The notes under the pieces: model-generated
The model's database searches: none
The model's input: only the letters and a program-made list of their open reading frames with translations
Told to the model about the DNA's origin: nothing
Shown: positions 36,772 through 44,966 of the stretch, one piece after another
Position numbering within the stretch: position 1 is the first letter of the stretch
How the letters are laid out: each line of letters opens with the position of its first letter
NCBI RefSeq assembly: GCF_004310665.1
Contig: NZ_SIXF01000031.1
Span: 1-64,000, forward strand
DNA: 64,000 nt
Direction of reading: 5' to 3'
Source of the DNA: Pedobacter kyonggii
Lineage (GTDB): Bacteria; Bacteroidota; Bacteroidia; Sphingobacteriales; Sphingobacteriaceae
Program-made: the position numbers and the translations under genes

Positions 36772-37272
36772 ATGAAAATATTTAATGTAAAACCCATCAC
36801 AATAAGTGAGTACATCTATAATGATGAATTTCTTGCAGAAAGCCAAATAGATTGGGGTTATTCATCAGGTTTTGAAATTACCGGAGAGAAAGTTGGAGAA
36901 ATAAACACCATGTTCATCACCTTTGACATCCTTTACTGTGTAGACGCGATCTCAGATGATAAAGAAGTTGTTAGCCCCACTGGGCCAAACACATGAGACA
37001 TTAACGTTTCATTTTCAATTGGCGACGAGGTATTTATCTCTTACAAAAGTTCTTGTCAGTTTAACTTTGAAAATGAAGGCTTTGATGCAGATCTAGCTTC
37101 CTTAACTGATTTTTTAAGAGATTATCAAGCGCATACCAGATCATTTTTTAGTCAATACGGGTATAAGCCCTTAATCCTAATAGAAGAGGGTACGCGAAAA
37201 CAACAGCCTCTAATTGCCGATGCCAAATTAGCCATCGAAAACTTACGTGCAAACAATATGTATGAGTTTTAA
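36772..37272 (+). pseudogene. uncharacterised gene interrupted by an in-frame TGA
   Basis: An ATG at 36772 opens a 74-codon frame that ends in TGA at 36994-36996. The same frame then runs on without a stop to TAA at 37270-37272, so the whole span is 167 codons with one internal stop. The part after the TGA (DINVSFSIGDEVFISYKSS ... ANNMYEF) reads like ordinary protein. A nonsense mutation, for example TGG or CGA to TGA, is the simplest reading. I recognise no family. It converges on the SusD gene at 37343. Confidence 0.65.
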
Positions 37273-37342
37273 TGCCACTGCTTCAACTATAAAACCGCTC
37301 TTATCTTGTAAGACATCTTTGATCAGGCCTGTCTCCGATTGA

Positions 37343-38944
37343 TTACTTATCCCACCAAACCCTTGAGGTAAGCACATCGCCTCCAGCTATTCTTGCTACA
37401 GCATCTTTATAGTTTTGGGGGTTGTTCAGCACCTCTGTTGAAAGATAAATCATCCGCCTCGGAATGGTGCCATTGGTAACGTTACCTTTATAATTGATGG
37501 GAGTAAGTTTAGGGAAATCGCTTCTTTTCCAGTTTAGCCAGGCTTCTATAAAATTAAAATTGGTACCGGTAGCTACCCAGTATTGCACATTTATGCTGCT
37601 TAATGCGCTTTGTGTACTGCTTTCATCAAGCGGGTTCTGGTTTACAAATGCAGTAATTTTATTGGCATCAACCGCAGCTAATGGATCCAGCTGTGCAAGC
37701 GATTGGATTGCGCCGGTTAAGCCATTGGTGTAGTGCAGGTTTGCGGTTCCATTTATATTCCATCCCCTCACTTTAGCCTCTGCAAGCAAGAATTCAATTT
37801 CAGCGTAACTCAGGATAAAAATTGGACCACCTAGTTTAAGGTACATCGCGGTGCGTGGTCTGGAATACTTTCCGAGCGGGGCAAAATCGCTTCCGGTACC
37901 TGTGCCTCCTGGGTAATTTGGCGAAAGGCTAATATCAGTTGCCCCACCCTGTAGATCAAATCCATTAGGCATACCCAACTGAACAGCTGCATCGGTATTT
38001 CCGTTTAGGTTCTGATCGGCATTTTTGGCTAGCCCGTCTTTTGGTACCTCGCCAATTATACTTAACCTGGGGTCATTGGTATTTTTTAACTGATCGATTA
38101 ATGTTTTACTCCAACGCACTTCCAAATAGTCGGAAAATGTTCTTAAAGCAAGCGATGTTCCATTCTGGCTGTTAAAAGAAGAAGCATCGGTTAACAGGAT
38201 CGCATTATCGTTTATGCCTGTAAAAGTTTTATCAGCAGCTTTCTCTACCCAGAGCCTTGCCTTTTCCGGGTCGACTTTGATTAAGCGCATCGCAATCCTG
38301 AGCATTAGCGAGTAGCCAAACTTTTTCCACTTGCTTATATCGCCTTTATAAAAAAGATCAGCCGTTGGTCCGGGTTTTTCGGAGTCCAGTTGTGCTGTAG
38401 CCGTTTCGAGGTCGTTCAGCATTTGGGCATAAATATCTTCCTGGCGGTCGTAAACGGGATATTTAATCCCTTGCATGGCTTTAACAGCCTGCGTATAGGG
38501 CACATCACCATAGGTATCGGTAATCCGTTGCAAAATCAACACAAACATAATATCACCAATCGCAATCAGGTTTTTATAGGCCGCTGGATCTTTTAATCTG
38601 GCCAGTCGTTGCATCTCTCTGATGTAAGAGGCATCGGCATAACCTTCGTCAAAAATCCGGCCCTGATAATCGGTAAAGCTGCCTACATTGATGTATTTAT
38701 CACCATTGTTGTAATAATAATAAGTTGAGGCAAGCAACTGCATCATAGTACTCTGATACAGAAGCTGGTAATAGCCCAAATTGGCATATTTTAACTGTGC
38801 CTGTGCAAGCAAGCTGTTGGGATCATAATTGTCTTCTGTGAGTTTGGTTGGATCGGTATTGATTTCATCCAGCTTTTCCTTAGAACAACTGCCCATTAAA
38901 GCCAGGAAAAACGCACCCAAAACACACAACTTTCTCATGTCCAT
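37343..38944 (-). CDS. SusD/RagB-like nutrient-binding outer membrane lipoprotein (SusD1)
   Basis: About 533 residues from ATG 38944 (MDMRKLCVLGAFFLALMGSC), with lipobox Cys in LMGSC. It belongs to the SusD/RagB superfamily, alpha-helical TPR-based proteins that sit over the SusC channel. Family features include the C-terminal LNWKRSDFPKL and PRRMIYLSTE, and YAEIEFLLAEAKVRGW. The start follows the SusC1 stop by one base, so the pair is translationally coupled. The frame also allows an ATG at 38977, but that would overlap SusC1 and spoil the signal peptide. It is the last gene of the sigma-FecR-SusC-SusD run. Confidence 0.92.
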   Translation of the reverse strand: MDMRKLCVLGAFFLALMGSCSKEKLDEINTDPTKLTEDNYDPNSLLAQAQLKYANLGYYQLLYQSTMMQLLASTYYYYNNGDKYINVGSFTDYQGRIFDEGYADASYIREMQRLARLKDPAAYKNLIAIGDIMFVLILQRITDTYGDVPYTQAVKAMQGIKYPVYDRQEDIYAQMLNDLETATAQLDSEKPGPTADLFYKGDISKWKKFGYSLMLRIAMRLIKVDPEKARLWVEKAADKTFTGINDNAILLTDASSFNSQNGTSLALRTFSDYLEVRWSKTLIDQLKNTNDPRLSIIGEVPKDGLAKNADQNLNGNTDAAVQLGMPNGFDLQGGATDISLSPNYPGGTGTGSDFAPLGKYSRPRTAMYLKLGGPIFILSYAEIEFLLAEAKVRGWNINGTANLHYTNGLTGAIQSLAQLDPLAAVDANKITAFVNQNPLDESSTQSALSSINVQYWVATGTNFNFIEAWLNWKRSDFPKLTPINYKGNVTNGTIPRRMIYLSTEVLNNPQNYKDAVARIAGGDVLTSRVWWDK

Positions 38945-38945
38945 G

Positions 38946-41900
38946 TTATTTGAATTTAAAATTAAAATTAACCCCAAATGTACGTGTTGCAGGCAATGAA
39001 GCCCCTTCTATCCCGGCATAACCCAATGTTGGCGAGAACTGCGACTCAGGATCAATATTTTTAGTGTATTTAAGCAAAGTAAACAGGTTCCGCGCGACCA
39101 TATCTATCCCTATACTACTAAAAGGTGTTCTTTTTAAAAAACGTTCGCTAAAAGAATAACCTAATGTGGCCTGCCTCAGCTTGATAAAACTGCCATTGAG
39201 TACCGATAATGCAGAAATATTGGTGGCCAGTTCAGGATAATAGGCATAAGCGGGAATGTTAATGGTATTTTTTTGCCCATTTTCTAACACGCCATCGGCC
39301 ACAATCCCTGTCTCCCTACCCACTAAAGTTCCCTTATTTAAGCCAAGCACATAGCTGTAATATTCTGTTGCTGATAGGATTTTATTGCCAAAGCGATAAT
39401 CGATCAAAAAGGAAAAACTAAACTGTTTATAGCTAAAACTGTTGGTTATCCCTCCATATAAAGTAGGCATGGTGCCGCCCATAGGAATAAAATTACCCCG
39501 CTTAGGTATGCCATCCGATCCGATAATGATGTTTCCATTAGCATCCCGCAGATAATCGTAGGCCATAATCTGCGTAATCGGTTTACCAACCACCAGCGCA
39601 GTATTGGCATTTAATGGCCGATAGGTACCTGTCAGGGTATAATTACTGTTACCATCGATAGAAAGCAGGGTATTCTTTACCTTGGTCATGTTAAAGTTGA
39701 CCTGCCATTTGCCCGTTGTTGTAAGCAAGGGCGTATAGCCTAAAGCCAGTTCTATCCCTGTGTTCCGGGTTTCGCCAAGGTTAACATAGGCGGAGGTAAA
39801 ACCTGTGGTAACCGATTGTTTTGCATTGATGATTTCGTTGTGTGTAATGCGATTGAAATAGGTAAAATCGACATCCAAACGGCTATTGAAAAATTTAAGG
39901 TCGAGGCCTGCCTCTATTTCATTCAGGGTAAATGGCTTTAAATTGTAATTGGGTAAATCGCCGGAAAAACCACCTACAGGCACGCCGTTTACCTGATTAT
40001 CTACGGTATAATAGATTTGTGTGGTGTATGGAACGATGGGTTCGCCACTTGTTTTTGCAAAATCCAACCGCAATTTACCAAAATCGAGGGCTTTCAAATT
40101 CAACAGATCTGAAAAAATAAAACTGCCCGATATGCCAGGTACAAATATGCCCCGGTTGTTAGCAGGCAAGGTAGAATAGATATCGTAACGTCCGGTAATG
40201 GAGAAGTTAAGATAACGCTGATAGCTGAGATCGGCAGTGTAATAAGCCGATTCGGTTACAATTCTGGAGATGGCCAGTGTCTTGGTACTGGTAATCAGAT
40301 TTTCTGGAACATAGAGATACGGCACTTTAAACTGCGATCCTTTCAGTTTTTCGGTATTGCCCTTTCTTTCGCGATAATTTGCGCCCATTGAAAATTCGAG
40401 GTTCAATTTATCGCTCAGATTTCTGGTTGCACTGAATAAAATATCGCTATTGAGTTCTGAAGTATGGTTTTGATCATAGGCGTTCATTCCGCCCTGCCTG
40501 TTAATGGAAAACGCAGTCCCTGTAGGTAAAATACTCACCACTTCATCTTTACTCGAGTCGTAGCCAATTCTGCCCTGCAATGATGCCCAGCTGGCCAACC
40601 TATATTTTAATACAGCAGATGTGATATAACGGTTTCTATTGGCATAATCAGCCTGTTTGTTCATTAAAAAATAAGGATTAGTTTTATATTCATCCGCATT
40701 CCAACGCGTTTCAAAACCTGTTTCAGCATCAAAACCAGGGGCTAAGATCGATTGATCTAAACTGGTGGCCAAAGCTGAAATACCATAATTTGCATTTAAA
40801 GGGCCATCGCTGAGGTAGCTTTTGTTTTTGTTCCTTTCGTAAATGTAATTACCGGTGAAGCTCAATGATATTTTAGGGCTTAGCGCTACTTTACCATAAA
40901 AATTTAACGTTTTCCGGTTCAAAGCTCCATTGCTTAAAACAGAATTGTAATCTAAATTGGAAACTGAAACACGATAGTTGTTATTGGTATTTCCACCAAC
41001 CAACGACAGCGTATTAATAAAGGCCGGGGCGGTACGGTAAAAAGTCTGGATGTTATTTTTAACAGGAGCATAAGGGCGCATAGAGCCATCTACCTGAGGG
41101 CTTAATTTACCGTCCATAAGTTCTCCCCAGCTCAACAAACCCGTGGTAATTGCATTGTACAGATCGGCAGGACGTTTATTTTGTGTACCCTGACCGTATA
41201 AATATTGAAAATCGGTAGAATTAACCGGCACATCGAAGGCCAGGTTTGCATTGTACTCCAGCCTTGGTCCGGTATTTTCTCCACCGCTTTTCAGGTTGAT
41301 GAGGATTACACCATTTGCAGCCCTGGCGCCATATAAAGCCGAAGCAGCAGAACCTTTCAATATCGTAATGGTTTCAATATCATCTGGATTGATGTTACTA
41401 ATGCCGTCGCCATAATCTGCCCCGCCATATTCATTTGCACTTCCACGAATGCTGTTATCAATGGGTACACCATTTACGATAAATAACGGAGAGGCAGCAG
41501 TCATACTGGAAACACCACGGATGAGTACGCGTGCCGCAGATCCTGGGCCACCGTTTACACCAGTAATGTTAAGTCCCGCTACCCTACCCTGTAGCGCCAT
41601 AATCATATTACTTTCTCTTGCCTTGGTGATTGAAGAACCCTGAATGGTAGTTAAGGCATAGCCAACTTTATGATTGTCTTTTTCGATACCCAAAGCCGTA
41701 ATTACAACCTCTTTTAAAAAACGGACACTATCAGAACCCATTTTTTCTTCGTCATTTTTTCTGATTACGATTAAATTATTCGGCAAAAGAGAATAGGCAT
41801 AACCACTGTTGAGCAGCAATTGATCGATCACCTTTATGGCCTCCTCTTCTTCTACCTTGATTGATACCTGATGTTTAGGAATTTTAGATTCGCTGTAGGC

Positions 41901-42047
41901 GAAATGATAAACAGTTTGTTGTTGTATGGTTTCTACAACCTGCTCAAAATTTGCTCTGGTAAAATTTAAGGTAACTTTAGTTTGTGCATTGGCACATAGC
42001 GGAAAAATCAATCCAATTAACCATATGATTCTCTGCGCACAATTCAT
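38946..42047 (-). CDS. SusC/RagA TonB-dependent receptor with STN signalling domain (SusC1)
   Basis: A 1033-residue receptor. The order is a signal peptide (to about 21), an STN domain (about 22-100; NFTRANFEQVVETIQQQTVY), a TonB-box-like stretch (EVVITALGIEKDN), a plug domain (ALQGRVAGLNITGVNGGPGS, RGVSSM, NPDDIETITILKGSAASALYG) and a C-terminal barrel ending FNFKFK. STN domains pass a signal to FecR, which matches its neighbours. The carboxypeptidase-like domain usual in SusC between STN and plug is absent. A TATATTTG motif lies 5 bases before the ATG. It takes up a glycan or peptide with SusD1. Confidence 0.92.
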   Translation of the reverse strand: MNCAQRIIWLIGLIFPLCANAQTKVTLNFTRANFEQVVETIQQQTVYHFAYSESKIPKHQVSIKVEEEEAIKVIDQLLLNSGYAYSLLPNNLIVIRKNDEEKMGSDSVRFLKEVVITALGIEKDNHKVGYALTTIQGSSITKARESNMIMALQGRVAGLNITGVNGGPGSAARVLIRGVSSMTAASPLFIVNGVPIDNSIRGSANEYGGADYGDGISNINPDDIETITILKGSAASALYGARAANGVILINLKSGGENTGPRLEYNANLAFDVPVNSTDFQYLYGQGTQNKRPADLYNAITTGLLSWGELMDGKLSPQVDGSMRPYAPVKNNIQTFYRTAPAFINTLSLVGGNTNNNYRVSVSNLDYNSVLSNGALNRKTLNFYGKVALSPKISLSFTGNYIYERNKNKSYLSDGPLNANYGISALATSLDQSILAPGFDAETGFETRWNADEYKTNPYFLMNKQADYANRNRYITSAVLKYRLASWASLQGRIGYDSSKDEVVSILPTGTAFSINRQGGMNAYDQNHTSELNSDILFSATRNLSDKLNLEFSMGANYRERKGNTEKLKGSQFKVPYLYVPENLITSTKTLAISRIVTESAYYTADLSYQRYLNFSITGRYDIYSTLPANNRGIFVPGISGSFIFSDLLNLKALDFGKLRLDFAKTSGEPIVPYTTQIYYTVDNQVNGVPVGGFSGDLPNYNLKPFTLNEIEAGLDLKFFNSRLDVDFTYFNRITHNEIINAKQSVTTGFTSAYVNLGETRNTGIELALGYTPLLTTTGKWQVNFNMTKVKNTLLSIDGNSNYTLTGTYRPLNANTALVVGKPITQIMAYDYLRDANGNIIIGSDGIPKRGNFIPMGGTMPTLYGGITNSFSYKQFSFSFLIDYRFGNKILSATEYYSYVLGLNKGTLVGRETGIVADGVLENGQKNTINIPAYAYYPELATNISALSVLNGSFIKLRQATLGYSFSERFLKRTPFSSIGIDMVARNLFTLLKYTKNIDPESQFSPTLGYAGIEGASLPATRTFGVNFNFKFK

Positions 42048-42052
42048 GGCTA

Positions 42053-42060
42053 CAAATATA
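42053..42060 (-). promoter_or_regulatory. -7 promoter motif TATATTTG directly before susC1
   Basis: On the minus strand TATATTTG is followed after 5 bases by the SusC1 ATG, so a transcript from here would be leaderless. It may add to read-through from fecR. Confidence 0.5.
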
Positions 42061-42079
42061 CATTGCTTAACTGTTTGTG

Positions 42080-43093
42080 CTAACGGTAGATATAGACATT
42101 TTTCCCCTTTATCGAATAATTAAAATTTTCAATCAGTTTTAGCACATTTAAAGCTTCAGCAATGGTTTCTTTATCCACATGTCCCGTAAATTTCACCGTT
42201 TTAAGATCAGCTTCTTTAAAGGTTATTTTAACATCGTACCATCGCTCAAAAAGCCTGGCAATTTCATCAAAACGGTTGTTTTTATAAATGAGTTCGTGGT
42301 TTGTCCATGCCGTTTCCATTACTTTATCGGTCCCTGTTCCACTGAAATGGGTAAGCTGGCTCATGCTTGCTTTACCACCAACCAAAGTAAATTTATCGTT
42401 TGGCTTTAAGATAAAAGTTTGTTTGGTATTGTTTTTAAGGGAGATAGATACCTTTCCTCTTATTAATGTAGTTTCGGTAAAAGCATCATTCTGGTAAGCT
42501 TTAACATCGAATGCAGTACCCAGTACTGTTACGGCCAATTGCTCGGTGTGCACAATAAAAGGGTGTTTAGGATCTTTTTTAATATCAAAAAATGCCTCAC
42601 CTGATAGGTAAACGTTTCTGGTATCTCCACTAAAATGGTCAGGGTATCTAAAACTACTCCCCGAATTCATTTTCACGGTAGAGCCATCGGCCAGTACAAT
42701 GGTTTTAATTTCGGTTGCCTTGGTTTGCACCTTTTTCAAAGCCAGCTGATCTGTTTTATTGAAGAAAATAGCCTCTCTGTTATACACCAAAACACCAGCC
42801 AAACCAATTGCTACAACAGCAGCAATTTTTAGCCAAACACTGTAACCTTTGTTTTTGGTAACCTTTAAACGGGGTTCATCGGGAACCTGGATCTGGGCCC
42901 TGATCCGATCAAAAACTAGATCGATATTTTCTTCTTCAGCTGTTTCAGATTCAAAATAAGTTTCTAGCTGTTTATATTCTTTTCTAAGCACTTCGTTACC
43001 GGCTAAAATCGATTTCAGTTCAACAGATTCATCCGGTGAAATTTCACCGGCCAATTGTTTTCCAAGCAATTCTGTAAATCTTTGATCTGTCAT
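42080..43093 (-). CDS. FecR-family anti-sigma factor
   Basis: A 337-residue inner membrane protein. A cytoplasmic N-terminal part (about 1-85) would bind the sigma factor. One membrane segment (about 86-106; LKIAAVVAIGLAGVLVYN) follows, then the periplasmic FecR domain (TIVLADGSTVKMNSGSSFRYP, VYLSGEAFFDIKKDPKHPF) and a C-terminal DUF4974 region that meets the STN domain of SusC1. It lies 47 bases after the sigma gene and 33 bases before susC1. The TGTAGGCAATTT element precedes it. Confidence 0.93.
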   Translation of the reverse strand: MTDQRFTELLGKQLAGEISPDESVELKSILAGNEVLRKEYKQLETYFESETAEEENIDLVFDRIRAQIQVPDEPRLKVTKNKGYSVWLKIAAVVAIGLAGVLVYNREAIFFNKTDQLALKKVQTKATEIKTIVLADGSTVKMNSGSSFRYPDHFSGDTRNVYLSGEAFFDIKKDPKHPFIVHTEQLAVTVLGTAFDVKAYQNDAFTETTLIRGKVSISLKNNTKQTFILKPNDKFTLVGGKASMSQLTHFSGTGTDKVMETAWTNHELIYKNNRFDEIARLFERWYDVKITFKEADLKTVKFTGHVDKETIAEALNVLKLIENFNYSIKGKNVYIYR

Positions 43094-43132
43094 TTTTTTT
43101 CCGCCCTTTATGATATGTTCCTTTTTCTGTTA

Positions 43133-43145
43133 AAATTGCCTACAA
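43133..43145 (-). promoter_or_regulatory. TGTAGGCAATTT element upstream of fecR
   Basis: On the minus strand TTGTAGGCAATTT overlaps the sigma-factor stop codon and lies about 40-50 bases before the fecR ATG. The same 12-base core occurs before the ROK gene and before susC2. GGCAATT resembles an ECF -35 box. Confidence 0.55.
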
Positions 43146-43781
43146 GAAATAAAAAAAAGATAAGGTACCCACTAAGATAATCAGGGAGATTATTTTTCCA
43201 AGCTTTTTTTCATCAGATCCTTGATCTTTTAAAGGCTGTAATATTAAGCGGAGTTTAGCAATGGCCCTGAACAATTGGGTCTGCACCGTTCGGGGCGAAA
43301 TGTTCAACAGTTCTGCTACCTCCTTATATTTCATGCCGCTTTCCTTGATCAACCTAAAAACCGTGGCTGCCTGAGGTGCCAAACCTGCAATGGCAAAATC
43401 AAGTTGCCGGTGCAGTTCTTTGGTTTCAAAAATATATTCCGGCGTTTGCGCTGTTACCGAAACATCCTCTTCTGCATCTACTAAATCGATAAACGTAATT
43501 GAAGAATTTTTTTTGAGGTATTTAAGTGATTGATTTTTTACTGCGATAAAAAAGTAACTTTCGGGATTTAATACATGTGTACTTGCTGCGCGATTTTCCC
43601 AGCATTTAACAAATACCTCGGTAACCAGGTCTTCTGCAGCCTGTTTATCAACTACATAGTAAATAGAAAATTTGATCAACCTACTGTACAGAAAGCGGTA
43701 AAGTTGCTCAAAAGATTTTATATCATCCTCGAGGCAAATCTTATTCCATAAAACGACTAGATCTGGCTTAGCTGCTTTCAA
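43140..43781 (-). CDS. ECF-type RNA polymerase sigma-70 factor
   Basis: A 213-residue sigma factor of the Bacteroides-expansion type. Region 2 (SFEQLYRFLYSRLIKFSIYY, AAEDLVTEVFVKCWEN) and region 4 (YKEVAELLNISPRTVQTQLF) are clear. A hydrophobic stretch at the very end (IISLIILVGTLSFFYFL) is unusual but is seen in this group. It is the first gene of the leftward sigma-FecR-SusC-SusD run. A TACATTTG promoter motif lies 19 bases before its ATG. By analogy with FecI/FecR it would be freed when SusC1 binds its ligand. Confidence 0.93.
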   Translation of the reverse strand: MKAAKPDLVVLWNKICLEDDIKSFEQLYRFLYSRLIKFSIYYVVDKQAAEDLVTEVFVKCWENRAASTHVLNPESYFFIAVKNQSLKYLKKNSSITFIDLVDAEEDVSVTAQTPEYIFETKELHRQLDFAIAGLAPQAATVFRLIKESGMKYKEVAELLNISPRTVQTQLFRAIAKLRLILQPLKDQGSDEKKLGKIISLIILVGTLSFFYFL

Positions 43782-43800
43782 CTTGGTTAGTTTGGTGAAT

Positions 43801-43808
43801 CAAATGTA
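43801..43808 (-). promoter_or_regulatory. -7 promoter motif TACATTTG for the ECF sigma gene
   Basis: On the minus strand TACATTTG fits the housekeeping -7 motif and precedes the sigma start at 43781 by 19 bases. Confidence 0.6.
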
Positions 43809-43845
43809 AGGTAATAAAAAATATTTCATAAAAAAATCTTCCCGC

Positions 43846-43857
43846 TGTAGGCAATTT
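43846..43857 (+). promoter_or_regulatory. TGTAGGCAATTT element upstream of the ROK gene
   Basis: TGTAGGCAATTT lies 74 bases before the ROK ATG. What follows it (AACAAAAAAAGGA) matches the sequence after the fecR copy (TAACAGAAAAAGGA). A CTCTT lies 15 bases after GGCAAT. Confidence 0.55.
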
Positions 43858-43931
43858 AACAAAAAAAGGACTCTTCATTCGGTGCCATAATAAGGCGCAA
43901 GCCATTTATAGATCTATTGAAGCAGAAAACA

Positions 43932-44828
43932 ATGAATAAAAACAAATATGTGATGGGCATTGATATCGGTGGTTCGCACATTACGGCTGCCGTACTCGAT
44001 ATGCAGCAGCGGAACATTCTTAAAAATTCCTATACGCGCGAACGTGTCGACTCTCATGGCTCAACAGGGCAGATTATCCACACCTGGTGCAATGCAATTA
44101 AAGCGGCTTACAAAAAGGTAGGTATCCAAATTGGCCATTTGGGAATTGCCATGCCGGGTCCTTTCGATTATGACAAAGGTATCTCCTATATCGCTGGTAA
44201 TGATAAATATGCCGCTTTTTATGGCCTTAACGTAAAAGATATGCTGGCCAGTGAACTTCAGATCGGTCGGGAGCAGATCATGATGAGTAACGATGCTGCT
44301 TGCTTTTTGGCAGGAGAAGTATTCGCAGGTGAGGCACATGCCTATCAGCACCTGATTGGTATTACATTGGGAACAGGTTTAGGAAGTGCGGTTTATAATG
44401 AGGGAAAAGTTAACGATGTTAATTTATGGTGTGCTCCTTTTTTAGATGGCATAACAGAAGATTATCTTTCTACGCGATGGTTTTTAAAACGTTATTACGA
44501 ACTCACAGGATTTAATATTCTAAATGTTAGAGAACTGGCCAAACTTTACGACGATAACCAAACGGTACGGAAAATATTTGCTGAGTTTAGCCATAACCTT
44601 GGGATTTTCCTCAAAAAATTTCATCAGGATCATGAAGCCGAGGCAATTGTAATCGGTGGTAATATTGCCAACGCATCGAGCCGTTTTATTCCTGGAGTGG
44701 CTAAATATCTCCATTCGCAGGGTGTCACTTCTCCAATACATATCTCTGAATTGAATGAAGATGCGGCCTTGGTTGGAGCTGCGGGTTGCTGGGCCACGCA
44801 GACATTTAAAACGATCGAAAAAATCTAA
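43932..44828 (+). CDS. ROK-family sugar kinase or regulator-like protein
   Basis: A protein of about 298 residues from ATG 43932 (MNKNKYVMGIDIGGSHITAA). It has the ROK ATP-binding start GIDIGGSHITAAVLD, MPGPFDYDKG, SNDAACFLAGE with the catalytic Asp, and IGITLGTGLGSAVYNEGKV. The zinc-binding motif CxCGxxGCxE of many ROK kinases is not present. There is no helix-turn-helix, so it is a kinase rather than a repressor. It opens the rightward glycan operon and may phosphorylate a released hexose or N-acetylhexosamine (inference). The frame also opens at TTG 43917. Confidence 0.85.
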   Translation: MNKNKYVMGIDIGGSHITAAVLDMQQRNILKNSYTRERVDSHGSTGQIIHTWCNAIKAAYKKVGIQIGHLGIAMPGPFDYDKGISYIAGNDKYAAFYGLNVKDMLASELQIGREQIMMSNDAACFLAGEVFAGEAHAYQHLIGITLGTGLGSAVYNEGKVNDVNLWCAPFLDGITEDYLSTRWFLKRYYELTGFNILNVRELAKLYDDNQTVRKIFAEFSHNLGIFLKKFHQDHEAEAIVIGGNIANASSRFIPGVAKYLHSQGVTSPIHISELNEDAALVGAAGCWATQTFKTIEKI

Positions 44829-44860
44829 CAAAAAATTATTTAAAAATAATTCAATTCCCT

Positions 44861-44872
44861 TGTAGGCAATTT
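44861..44872 (+). promoter_or_regulatory. TGTAGGCAATTT element upstream of susC2
   Basis: TGTAGGCAATTT lies about 95 bases before the susC2 ATG, with CTCTT 16 bases after GGCAAT. It is the third copy in 1.8 kb. Confidence 0.55.
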
Positions 44873-44966
44873 GTGTAAGCAAAATGCTCTTAACTATAAA
44901 ACCGGACGGATGGAAATCCTGAAGGCGGCAAACAATTAACCAAATACTTATTCAAAATTATTCATA

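Noticed and set aside
36994-36996. TGA as selenocysteine.
   Set aside because: I see no selenoprotein family features or convincing hairpin next to it; a nonsense mutation is simpler.
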